A DNA stretch of 20,023 nt from Phosphoribacter sp964558825 (GTDB lineage Bacteria; Actinomycetota; Actinomycetes; Actinomycetales; Dermatophilaceae). Below, one piece after another: positions 12,447-18,568 of this stretch. Position 1 is the stretch's first letter. Every line of letters starts with the position of its first letter. The translations under genes were made by a program, and so were the position numbers. The DNA lies in NCBI GenBank assembly GCA_964558825.1, contig CAZLGB010000048.1:1-20023 (forward strand), read 5' to 3'. Under the pieces are notes generated by a model that was given only the letters and a program-made list of their open reading frames with translations, did no database searches and was not told the origin of the DNA.

Positions 12447-13901
12447 ATGACGACGACACTGCAGGAGCCCCTGGCCGGCACCGCCACTGGCGCCGATGGC
12501 CGACCCTTCGGCCACGGCGTACGCTCACGGGCAGCCGCCGCTCTCGCTCGCCGCTACGGTCAGCAGCGGGCCCGCCGCGAGGTCCGCCGTGACGTCCTCA
12601 CGGTCGGCGCCTGGGTGCTGGTCGCCACGTCGATCGCGCTCTTCCTCGCCGACCACGGCGCGGCATACTTCACGACCTTCGGCGGGGCGGTGACGGCCGC
12701 CGGGATCATCACCGGGCTGGTCGCCACGGCGCTCATGTGCCTCATGCTCGTGCTGTCGGCGCGGGTGCCGATCATCGATCGCACCCTCGGTCAGGATCGA
12801 GCAACCTCGTTGCACGCCAAGCTCGGACGCGGCATGGTGCTCGGCCTGCTCGCCCACGGGGTATTCCTCGTCCTCGGCTATTCGCTCACCGGCGTCATCA
12901 CCCCGGTCGCGACCTTCGTCGGCTTGTGGCAGTCGTCGACCGACTTCATCTGGGCGTGCGTGGCCTTCGTGCTCTTTGCCGTGGTCGGCATCTCCTCGAT
13001 GGTCGCTGTGCGCCGCCGCTATCCCTACGAGGCGTGGTTCGCCATCCACCTCACGTCGTATGCCGCGATCATCGCCTCACTGCCGCACCAGTTCTCGATG
13101 AGCGGGATCCTCGCCCCGGGCACCTTCGGGCGGACCTTCTGGATCCTCATGTGGCTGGCGACGGCCTGGACGATGCTCGCCTATCGCGTCTTCGCCCCGA
13201 TCATCTCGACCTTCACCCACCGGCTCACCGTGCAGGCCGTCGAGCCGGTCGGCCCCGACGCGGTCTCGATCACCTTCACCGGCCGCAACCTGCGGGGGCT
13301 CGAGGCCCGCGGCGGGCACTGGTTCCAGTGGCGCTTCCTCACCCCGGGCCTCGTCCTGCAGCCGCACCCCTTCTCGCTCTCGGCCGACCCGACCGACACG
13401 ACCATGCGGGTGACCGTGCGCAACCTCGGCGCCGGCACCGCCCGCCTGCAGGCCCTGCGCCCTGGCACCAAGGTCGCCATCGAGGGCCCGTATGGCATGT
13501 TCACCGACGAGGCACGCACCTCGGAGAAGGTCGTCTTCGTCGGGGCCGGCATCGGCATTGCTCCCGTCCGGGCCCTGCTCGAGGCCACCGAGATTGTCCC
13601 CGGCCAGGGCGCCGTCATCCTGCGGGCACACACCCCCGGGGAGCTCTATCTCGCCGACGAGGTCGCTCAGTTGTGCCGCGCCAAGGGCGCGGAGCTGCAC
13701 GTGTTGGTCGGTCCGCGGGCCGGCGACACGTGGGTCCCGCAGTCGTATGCCGGTGCCCACCTCACCGACTTCGCCCCGTGGGCGGCCTCGGCCGACCTGT
13801 TCGTGTGCGGGCCGACCCCGTGGATGCGGGCCGTGATCGCGGACGCCGAGGCCTGCGGCATACCCGAGGAGCAGGTGCACGACGAGCTCTTCGCCTGGTG
13901 A
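12447..13901 (+). CDS. Ferric-reductase-like transmembrane NAD(P)H-flavin oxidoreductase
   Basis: 484 residues. Seen: an N-terminal cytosolic segment, then about six membrane helices (51-70, 80-103, 131-150, 160-180 and on). Histidines H123, H137, H191 and H204 are suitable as haem ligands of the ferric-reductase fold. The C-terminal half is a ferredoxin-NADP-reductase module: FAD motif HPFSLSADP near 297, pyridine nucleotide motif VFVGAGIGIAPVRALLE, DLFVCGPTPWM and the terminal HDELFAW. Known: related actinobacterial proteins pass electrons across the membrane to an ApbE-flavinylated FMN-binding protein, and both partners lie downstream here. ATG 12447 is preceded by GGTGGG; GTG 12438 is an alternative. 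The octamer at 13857 forces a rare ATA isoleucine codon. Confidence 0.88.
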   Translation: MTTTLQEPLAGTATGADGRPFGHGVRSRAAAALARRYGQQRARREVRRDVLTVGAWVLVATSIALFLADHGAAYFTTFGGAVTAAGIITGLVATALMCLMLVLSARVPIIDRTLGQDRATSLHAKLGRGMVLGLLAHGVFLVLGYSLTGVITPVATFVGLWQSSTDFIWACVAFVLFAVVGISSMVAVRRRYPYEAWFAIHLTSYAAIIASLPHQFSMSGILAPGTFGRTFWILMWLATAWTMLAYRVFAPIISTFTHRLTVQAVEPVGPDAVSITFTGRNLRGLEARGGHWFQWRFLTPGLVLQPHPFSLSADPTDTTMRVTVRNLGAGTARLQALRPGTKVAIEGPYGMFTDEARTSEKVVFVGAGIGIAPVRALLEATEIVPGQGAVILRAHTPGELYLADEVAQLCRAKGAELHVLVGPRAGDTWVPQSYAGAHLTDFAPWAASADLFVCGPTPWMRAVIADAEACGIPEEQVHDELFAW

Positions 13902-13970
13902 GCCGCCTGTGAACTTGGGAGGGAAACGCGCGCGACCCACACATGGGCCGATCCGACGTTGAGCGCTCTT

Positions 13971-14013
13971 GAGCGGAGCGAAACCCACCTCTCAGGTGGG
14001 TTTCGCTCCGCTC
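13971..14013. terminator. Strong 20-bp perfect hairpin
   Basis: Left arm 13971-13990 and right arm 13994-14013 are exact reverse complements over 20 bp with a 3-base loop CTC; the arm begins GAGCGGAGCGAAACCCACCT. It lies 70 bp after the ferric-reductase-like gene and downstream of the convergent DUF2625 gene, a natural place for a bidirectional terminator. No T-run adjoins on either strand. Confidence 0.6.
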
Positions 14014-14068
14014 GGGCGCGTCTCAGCCCAGCCTCGGTGGGTGGGTGCCGACCCCGCTCCGTGGGCGG

Positions 14069-14278
14069 CTATCGCCGCCGCGCGGGCATTACCGGTTTGC
14101 CATCCTGGGTGAGCAGGACGCGGTGGCAGGCGGCTGCCCATCCGGTCAGGGCAGGCCCCTGTTCCCCCGTTGAGGGTCGTCCGCACACTGGGCCCACGAA
14201 TGCAGGGTCGTCACCGTGATGGTTGTGCGGGAGGAGGCGTCGTACCGCTGCGGTCTCGGCGGCGCGCGGCGTCGTCAT
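14069..14278 (-). CDS. Doubtful small ORF downstream of the DUF2625 gene
   Basis: 69 codons from ATG 14278, overlapping the end of the DUF2625 gene by 68 bp in another frame. The part beyond the overlap reads VCGRPSTGEQGPALTGWAAA then CHRVLLTQDGKPVMPARRR, which is protein-like, but third-position GC is lower than for other genes here and no family is recognised. It may be a remnant or non-coding. Confidence 0.22.
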   Translation of the reverse strand: MTTPRAAETAAVRRLLPHNHHGDDPAFVGPVCGRPSTGEQGPALTGWAAACHRVLLTQDGKPVMPARRR

Positions 14279-14912
14279 AGAAGGCGAAGAGCTCGCCCAG
14301 CGGCACGGCCCGGCGCGATGCAGCGGAGATATCCCGTCCTTGGGGGGCAAAGGGCGGCGGCCAGAGACTGAAGCCGTGATCCCGGGGGAGAGCGGCACAC
14401 TCCTGCTCCCACCTGGGCCAGCGCCACCCGTCGTAGAACTGGCTGGTGGCTCCGCTGAGCATCGCGACGACGAAGTCGCCGTGCCCGAGGTCGAGGCCCT
14501 CCCAGCGCAGCGTGTCGGGCGCGAAGTAGCAGACCTGGCCGGGCTCCACCCCGAGCGCGCCGCCGTCGACAGCGAAACGGCCGCCGAGGACATCCGCCGC
14601 CACCAGCAGCGATCCCGGCGCTGAGCTCGCCTGGGCGTCGATCCCGTTCGCCGACGCGAGATCGGGCAAGCCCGGCGCGCCGCCGCAGAGGATGCGCAGC
14701 CACCCGTGATCGACGAGCAGACCACCGCACTCCAGCGCGAGGGCGCCCATTGCCGAGCGAGTGGTCACCTGCAGCCGCTCGAGGACGTGCTCGCCCGCGG
14801 CCCGGGCGATCGGCAGCGCTTGCACCGGCAGGGGCGCGGCAGCGATGGCCGCGGCCAGGGCCGGCCAGGCCGGGTCATCGACGGCGGTGAGCTCCGCGAC
14901 GGATCGTGGCAT
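14211..14912 (-). CDS. DUF2625 family protein
   Basis: 233 residues, near the usual family length. Seen: ALECGGLLVDHGWLRILCGG, GLPDLASANG, GSLLVAADVLGGRFAVDGGA, GQVCYFAPDTLRWEGLDLGH, FVVAMLSGATSQFYDGWRWP and the C-terminal ISAASRRAVPLGELFAFYDD, which together match the Domain of Unknown Function 2625 pattern as I recall it. The fold and role of the family are not established to my knowledge. ATG 14912 is preferred because GGAG lies nine bases upstream; a GTG at 14930 adds six residues without a ribosome-binding site. It is on the opposite strand inside an otherwise co-directional redox gene set, bordered by a 20-bp hairpin and a 48-bp palindrome, and lacks GTATGCCG octamers, suggesting later arrival. 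Confidence 0.82.
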   Translation of the reverse strand: MPRSVAELTAVDDPAWPALAAAIAAAPLPVQALPIARAAGEHVLERLQVTTRSAMGALALECGGLLVDHGWLRILCGGAPGLPDLASANGIDAQASSAPGSLLVAADVLGGRFAVDGGALGVEPGQVCYFAPDTLRWEGLDLGHGDFVVAMLSGATSQFYDGWRWPRWEQECAALPRDHGFSLWPPPFAPQGRDISAASRRAVPLGELFAFYDDAARRRDRSGTTPPPAQPSR

Positions 14913-14930
14913 GAGGTCATTCTCCGCCAC

Positions 14931-15203
14931 GGAGGGCGTCGCCCGCTTGGTGAGCCGCAGTGCTCGGGCACGAAAAGCGTCGATGACGGCGTGGGAGGTG
15001 TCGTGATCACGACACCTCCCACGCCGTCATGCGCGCCGCCATCGGCGGCCTCACGGCAGCCGTGCACAGCAATCGCATGGCAACCACACGGCATACCCAC
15101 GCGTGAGCCATAACCGAGCCACAGACCGGCTGGACAGACTCAAGCTCAAGATCACCACGAACGACGAATCACGAACGAATCACGAAGAGAAGGCGGACAT
15201 CCG
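14931..15203. other. Intergenic region between DUF2625 and the FMN-binding protein gene
   Basis: It holds palindromic element B (14983-15030), one octamer copy at 15090-15096, and near 15155-15182 a short direct repeat (CGAATCACGAA twice, 10 bp apart) just upstream of the FMN-binding protein gene. A promoter for that gene must lie here, but no convincing -35/-10 pair was found. No further gene is seen. Confidence 0.5.
14983..15030. repeat. Palindromic element B: 48-bp perfect palindrome
   Basis: The 24 bases 14983-15006 are the exact reverse complement of 15007-15030, with no spacer, centred on GTGATCAC (15003-15010). A few additional pairs follow outside (GCGT at 14977-14980 with GCGC at 15033-15036). 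It has the same core as elements A and C, and the arm shares CACGACACC and CGCCGTCAT with A. Confidence 0.9.
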
Positions 15204-15770
15204 ATGAGCAAGCGCAGCAACACCGCAGCGGCCCTGGCCTCGCTGGGGGTGCTCGTCACCGGCTGGACCGTGGGCACCGCCAACGGGCAGGCCGTCGCCG
15301 CGCCGACCAGCTCGACGACCTCGGGGACCGCGTCGGGCGCGACGTCCGGGACGACCTCCGGCACCACCTCGGGGACGACGTCGTCGACCACGACCGGCAC
15401 GAGCACGAGCTCAGCCAGCACGAGCTCAGCCAGCACGAGCTCAGCCAGCACGACGGCGTCGACGGCCACCACGTCGGCCGCAGCCGCGTCGAGCGGCGCG
15501 ACGGGCACGTTCACCGGCAACGCGGCCTCCGACCGCTTCGGCTCGATCACCGTCACCGTGACCCTCGCCAACGGCACGATCACCGACATCACCTACACGA
15601 CGACCGTCGGCGACCAGCACAGTGCGCAGATCGAGGCCCGCGCCATCCCGACGCTCAAGTCGGAGGTCCTCGCGGCCAACTCCTCGCATGTCTCGACGGT
15701 GAGCGGCGCGACCTACACGTCGTCGAAGTACCTCACGTCGCTGCAGTCCGCGCTCGACAAGGCGGCCTGA
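15204..15770 (+). CDS. Secreted FMN-binding domain protein with Ser/Thr-rich linker
   Basis: 188 residues. Seen: basic N-terminus MSKRSN and a hydrophobic stretch AAALASLGVLVTGWTVG (signal peptide or anchor), then about 60 residues almost only Ser, Thr, Gly and Ala (35-95), then a compact FMN_bind domain: TFTGNAASDRFGSITVTVTL, ITDITYTTTVGDQHSAQIEA, PTLKSEVLAANSS, VSTVSGATYTSSKYLTSLQS. Known: ApbE attaches FMN through a phosphoester to the last Thr/Ser of the SGAT motif, here T170. Two further SGAT strings occur in the linker. Inferred: extracytoplasmic electron carrier served by the membrane reductase upstream. ApbE follows after 5 bp. Confidence 0.87.
   Translation: MSKRSNTAAALASLGVLVTGWTVGTANGQAVAAPTSSTTSGTASGATSGTTSGTTSGTTSSTTTGTSTSSASTSSASTSSASTTASTATTSAAAASSGATGTFTGNAASDRFGSITVTVTLANGTITDITYTTTVGDQHSAQIEARAIPTLKSEVLAANSSHVSTVSGATYTSSKYLTSLQSALDKAA
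15404..15448. repeat. 15-bp tandem repeat in the Ser/Thr linker
   Basis: Three exact consecutive copies of CACGAGCTCAGCCAG, in frame, encode Ser-Thr-Ser-Ser-Ala repeats. The preceding stretch (15320-15390) is a looser repeat of ACSWCCGGG-type units encoding Thr-Ser-Gly-Thr. Copy number could change linker length without a frameshift. Confidence 0.85.
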
Positions 15771-15775
15771 TCCGT

Positions 15776-16618
15776 ATGCCGTCCGCCCGCGCGATGTCCC
15801 GCACCGTGTCTCGCACCGTGTCTCGCAAGGTGTCCCGCGACGTGTCCAGCGCGGTGTCACGCACTCCCGTGCGCCGTGCCCCCGCCGGGCCGGTGCGACA
15901 CGTCTTCGACACCATGGGCACGACGGTGAGCCTGGTCTTCGCCAGCGCCCCGCCGGAGACCGCCATCGCCTCGGTGGAGGCCGTCTTCGCCGCGCTCAAC
16001 CGGCGCTTCAGCCTCTATCGCCCCGACTCGGAGGCGAGTGCCGTCGCGCGCGGCGAGCTCGCGGTCGCCGATGCCTCGCTGAAGTATCGCGACGCCTATG
16101 CCCTCGCCGACCAGTGGGCAGCCGACACCGACGGAGCCTTCACCGCTCACCGGCCCGACGGTTCGATCGACCTCTCCGGAGTGATCAAGGCCCAGGCCAT
16201 CCAGGAGTCCGCCGACGCGCTCGCCTTCCACGGCGCGCGCGACTGGTGCCTCAACGCCGGCGGCGACGTGCTCATCGACGGCACGCAGGGCGATGGCCGG
16301 CCGTGGGTGGTCGGCATCGTCGACCCCGACGATAGGCATGCGCTGCTGTCGCAATTCACCTGTGCGCCAACGATGCCCGCTGTCGCCACCAGTGGCACCG
16401 CCGAGCGGGGCGAGCACGTGTGGCGCACCGAAGGTGGCGAAGGCTTTGCGCAGGTGACGGTCGCGGCACCCGACATCATGACGGCCGACGTGCTCGCCAC
16501 GGCGATCCTCGCCGGCGGCCAGGCCACGCTCGAACTCGCCGTTGCCCGCTGGCGGATCGAGGTGCTGGCCTGCACGACGTCTGGCGGCTTCGTCGCCACG
16601 GGGGCCTTCCGCGGCTGA
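15776..16618 (+). CDS. apbE: ApbE-family FAD:protein FMN transferase
   Basis: 280 residues. Seen: RHVFDTMGTTVSLVFASAPP (about 41-60), FSLYRPDSEASAVARGE, SIDLSGVIKAQAIQESADAL, WCLNAGGDVLIDGTQGDGRP, VATSGTAERGEHVW and TADVLATAILAGG with the D...T pair that binds Mg2+ in ApbE. Function by family: transfers FMN from FAD to Thr/Ser of SGAT-type motifs, presumably in the FMN-binding protein encoded 5 bp upstream. Odd: the usual HxxDPxTG segment reads HVWRTEGG, keeping His but losing Asp-Pro. The first about 30 residues are a V-S-R-x repeat with no obvious lipobox or signal, so the true start may be later or the enzyme cytosolic. The stop codon is the first unit of a downstream repeat tract. Confidence 0.87.
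   Translation: MPSARAMSRTVSRTVSRKVSRDVSSAVSRTPVRRAPAGPVRHVFDTMGTTVSLVFASAPPETAIASVEAVFAALNRRFSLYRPDSEASAVARGELAVADASLKYRDAYALADQWAADTDGAFTAHRPDGSIDLSGVIKAQAIQESADALAFHGARDWCLNAGGDVLIDGTQGDGRPWVVGIVDPDDRHALLSQFTCAPTMPAVATSGTAERGEHVWRTEGGEGFAQVTVAAPDIMTADVLATAILAGGQATLELAVARWRIEVLACTTSGGFVATGAFRG
15794..15865. repeat. 12-bp tandem repeat at the 5' end of apbE
   Basis: Six in-frame units resembling GTGTCTCGCACC (15794, 15806, 15818, 15830, 15842, 15854) encode M/V-S-R-x repeats. Units 2 and 3 differ by two bases; later units are more diverged. Confidence 0.8.
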
Positions 16619-16790
16619 GCCGCAGCGCTGCTTTCCGCGGTGAGCCGCAGGGCTTGGCTTCCGCGGTGAGCCGCAGGGCTTGGCTTCCGCGGTGAGCCGC
16701 AGGGCTTGGCTTGCGCGGTGAGCCGCAGGGCTTGCCTTCCGCGGTGAGCCGCAGGGCTTGGCTTGCGTGCGCGGTGAGCCGCAGGGCTTG
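16606..16790. repeat. 26-bp tandem repeat starting at the apbE stop codon
   Basis: Seven units of the type CTTCCGCGGTGAGCCGCAGG plus GCTTGG. The TGA of successive units falls at 16616, 16641, 16667, 16693, 16719, 16745 and 16775, giving periods of 25, 26, 26, 26, 26 and 30 bp. The first unit contains the last apbE codons (TTC CGC GGC TGA). Each unit holds a small hairpin GCGG-TGA-GCCGC. No ORF in it looks genuine. Confidence 0.9.
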
Positions 16791-16803
16791 CCTTCCCACC
16801 AGC

Positions 16804-16836
16804 TTGGCCGCCATGGCGGCGGAATCGGTCGGTGGC
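16804..16836 (+). repeat. Left arm of a 33-bp inverted repeat
   Basis: TTGGCCGCCATGGCGGC followed by GGAATCGGTCGGTGG. The reverse complement of 17335-17367 matches apart from one inserted G and about one substitution over the first 31 bases. The arm itself contains the palindrome CCGCCATGGCGG. Confidence 0.8.
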
Positions 16837-16897
16837 ATCGACCTTCCTTGAGCGTGGAGCTTTCCCGGAGCCTGCTCGGGCCGTTCTCGGCCGCCGT

Positions 16898-16984
16898 CAA
16901 CGCTGAAGCACGCTCTGAAGCCCGGGCGGGTGTGGTGATCACCCCAGTCGCGCGTGCTTCTAGGCGTGCTTCAGCTCAGCGTTG
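16898..16984. repeat. Palindromic element C (GTGATCAC core)
   Basis: About 87-bp imperfect palindrome centred on GGTGATCACC (16934-16943). Outer arms CAACGCTGAAGCACGC (16898-16913) and, on the other side, GCGTGCTTCAGC...GTTG (16965-16984) pair with one 4-5 base insertion. Inner pairing is interrupted by scattered mismatches. The sequence away from the core differs from elements A and B. Confidence 0.7.
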
Positions 16985-17036
16985 CCTGGAAGGAGGCCGG
17001 GCACGAGCCAGTGGGGTGCCTGGGGCGGAGAACCTG

Positions 17037-17335
17037 AAAGGTGCTCACGTGGGGAGTTTTTGGGGTTGGTCGGCTGGGTCGGGTTCAGGAAGTGCTCAGG
17101 TGGGGAGTTTTTGGGGTTGGTCGGCTGGGTCGGGTTCAGGAAGTGCTCAGGTGGNNNNNNNNNNNNNNNNNNNNNNNNNNNNNNNNNNNNNNNNNNNNNN
17201 NNNNNNNNNNNNNNNNNNNNNNNNNNNNNNNNNNNNNNNNNNNNNNNNNNNNNNGGAGTTTTTCGGGTCGGTTGGCGGGGGCGGGTCCAGGAACTGCCCA
17301 TGTGGGGAGTTTTTCGGGTCGCTTGGCTGGATCGC
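17037..17335. repeat. 51-bp minisatellite array, interrupted by the assembly gap
   Basis: The period is exactly 51 bp on both sides of the gap: GTGCTCA(C/G)GTGGGGAG begins at 17041, 17092 and 17143, and GGAGTTTTTCGGGTC begins at 17255 and 17306. The units before and after the gap are related but differ at about ten positions. As 51 is a multiple of three, every frame stays open (17-residue repeats), but no start, ribosome-binding site or codon bias supports translation. True copy number is unknown. Confidence 0.9.
17155..17254. other. Assembly gap (100 N)
   Basis: Exactly 100 undetermined bases inside the 51-bp repeat array. A round length usually marks a gap of unknown size, so distances across it are not reliable. 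Confidence 0.98.
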
Positions 17336-17367
17336 ACCACCGGCCGATTCGCCGCCATGGCGGCCAA
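17335..17367 (-). repeat. Right arm of the 33-bp inverted repeat
   Basis: It is the near-exact reverse complement of 16804-16836, ending GCCGCCATGGCGGCCAA. It lies directly after the last minisatellite unit, so the pair brackets element C and the array. Confidence 0.8.
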
Positions 17368-17420
17368 CCCACGGGAGCAGGCACCGCCGGCATACCCGCG
17401 GCATGCGAGAGGCGGATGCC

Positions 17421-18446
17421 TCAGGCGTGCGTGCCGGCCCCGCGCCGGATCGAGAGGCCCACGAGCGCGAGCCCGAGCACGGCCCAACCGACCAGCACGA
17501 GCAGCGGTCCGGCCGCGCCGTTGCCGTTGAAGAAGGCCACCGCCCGCAGCGCCGTGTTGGACGCTCCAGCCGGCAGCCACTGACCGAGCGCGCCCCATCC
17601 GGTCGGCAGCAGCTCAGGAGCACTGGCGGCACCCGAGAGGGCGTTGCCGAAGAGCATCATGACCAGCGCCCCGACGCCGAGTCCCGCCTGGCCCAGCAGC
17701 GACTCGAGCCCCAAGACGGCGAGCGCCGTGGCACCGGTCGCGAGCGCGAGCACCCCCGCGTTGGCCCAGAAGTTGCCCGTCAGCGAGCCCAGCCAGGACT
17801 GCAGCAGCCAGGTCATCGCGGTCCCGCCGAAGACCGCGAAGAGCAGGGCGGTGGCGACGCGCCACACCCGGCGCTTGATGGCGAAGGTCGACAGCGCCGC
17901 GCAGGCGAGCCCGCCGAGGATGATCGGCAGCAGCCCGGCGACCAGCCCCGACCCGCGCGGGTCGTCGGCCGGCAGCGGCACGACGTCGGTGACCTTGGGC
18001 GCGGTGCCGCTCGCGGCGGTCAGCTGACTGGCCGCTTGGCCGAGCAACTGCGCGACGATCGGCGAGCGCGCCGACGCGGTGAGGATCTCCGGCCCGGTCA
18101 CCGTGACGACGATCGCGCCGTATGCCGTGTGATCGGTGATGAGGCGCAGGGCCTCATCGCGGGTGCTCACCTGGGTGACGGCGAAAGCGCCGGGCTTGCT
18201 CGACGCCAGGGTCGAGGAGATCGCGCTCGCGGCGGGCGCCGGCCCGGCCACGGCGATCGGCAGATCGTGTGGCGCGAGCCGCGCCGATGGCCAGGCAAAG
18301 AGGCTGAGCATCCCGGCGAGCAGGATGGTCAGCGCCAGCGCGAGCCCGACGGCTCGGCGCGGGTCGTCGTGGCCGGACCCTGCAGAGGCGGCCGACACGT
18401 GGCCGGCTGCCGCGGGGGAGGCGGTGGCAGGGGTGGGCTCGGGCAT
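17421..18446 (-). CDS. ABC-2-type / YhgE-like integral membrane protein
   Basis: 341 residues. Seen: a Pro/Ala-rich cytoplasmic N-terminus (1-28), TM1 around VGLALALTILLAGMLSLFAW, a long outside domain (about 55-165) with LPIAVAGPAPAASAI and VSTRDEALRLITDHTAYGAI, then five more helices, including GLVAGLLPIILGGLACAALS, VATALLFAVFGGTAMTWLLQ and LLVLVGWAVLGLALVGLSI. One helix, a large loop and then five helices is the layout of ABC-2 permease-like and YhgE/Pip-like proteins. No ATPase gene is adjacent. Inferred: export of a lipophilic compound or a cell-envelope function. ATG 18446 has AAGGAG six bases upstream. It is divergent from a TetR gene with shared operators. Confidence 0.78.
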   Translation of the reverse strand: MPEPTPATASPAAAGHVSAASAGSGHDDPRRAVGLALALTILLAGMLSLFAWPSARLAPHDLPIAVAGPAPAASAISSTLASSKPGAFAVTQVSTRDEALRLITDHTAYGAIVVTVTGPEILTASARSPIVAQLLGQAASQLTAASGTAPKVTDVVPLPADDPRGSGLVAGLLPIILGGLACAALSTFAIKRRVWRVATALLFAVFGGTAMTWLLQSWLGSLTGNFWANAGVLALATGATALAVLGLESLLGQAGLGVGALVMMLFGNALSGAASAPELLPTGWGALGQWLPAGASNTALRAVAFFNGNGAAGPLLVLVGWAVLGLALVGLSIRRGAGTHA

Positions 18447-18463
18447 CTCTGACTCCTTCTCAC

Positions 18464-18481
18464 AGAGAACGTTCATTCTCT
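18464..18481. promoter_or_regulatory. TetR operator 1
   Basis: AGAGAACGTTCATTCTCT, an 18-bp near-palindrome, with core GAACGTTC shared with operator 2. It lies between the membrane-protein promoter and its start codon. Confidence 0.65.
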
Positions 18482-18490
18482 TTGAGCACC

Positions 18491-18519
18491 AGCATGCTCC
18501 TGCCCGAGTCGGCTGTCAA
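18491..18519 (-). promoter_or_regulatory. Promoter of the membrane protein gene
   Basis: On the minus strand a consensus TTGACA (18514-18519) is followed after 17 bp by CATGCT (18491-18496). The -35 touches operator 2 and operator 1 lies downstream, so the TetR protein could block it at both. Confidence 0.5.
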
Positions 18520-18534
18520 ACAGAACGTTCGTTT
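18518..18534. promoter_or_regulatory. TetR operator 2
   Basis: AAACAGAACGTTCGTTT, a 17-bp near-palindrome around GAACGTTC. It overlaps the -35 elements of both divergent genes. Confidence 0.65.
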
Positions 18535-18562
18535 TGCTTGTCGCGTCGGTCCGGCATACGCT
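18534..18562 (+). promoter_or_regulatory. Leaderless promoter of the divergent tetR gene
   Basis: TTGCTT (18534-18539), 17 bp, then TACGCT (18557-18562), six bases, then ATG 18569. No Shine-Dalgarno is present. The -10 is part of one CGGCATAC octamer and the start codon lies in another, the two forming an inverted repeat. Confidence 0.5.
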
Positions 18563-18568
18563 GCCCGT

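Larger units (their letters stand above)
16619..17420. other. Gene-free repeat region
   Basis: About 800 bp without a credible gene. In order it holds the rest of the 26-bp repeat, the left inverted-repeat arm (16804-16836), palindromic element C (16898-16984), the 51-bp minisatellite (17037-17335) with an assembly gap, and the right arm (17335-17367). Frames open here only because of repeats and GC richness. Confidence 0.75.

Noticed and set aside
14223..14624. Plus-strand frame over DUF2625
   Set aside because: It is antisense to a well-supported DUF2625 gene and shows no family motif.
15155..15182. Origin iterons or regulator sites in the CGAATCACGAA direct repeat
   Set aside because: Only two copies next to each other and no replication genes; recorded as a short repeat only.
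16606..16790. CRISPR array
   Set aside because: The 26-bp units are directly adjacent with no spacers, and no cas genes are present.
16960..17598. Repeat protein encoded by the 51-bp array (17-residue units on either strand)
   Set aside because: The frame stays open because the period is divisible by three. There is no ribosome-binding site, no plausible start and the predicted protein spans unknown bases.
16758..18452. Long plus-strand open frame through the repeats and gap
   Set aside because: It crosses the N gap and is antisense to the membrane protein gene; its composition (Arg/Gly/Gln-rich) is that of a shadow frame.
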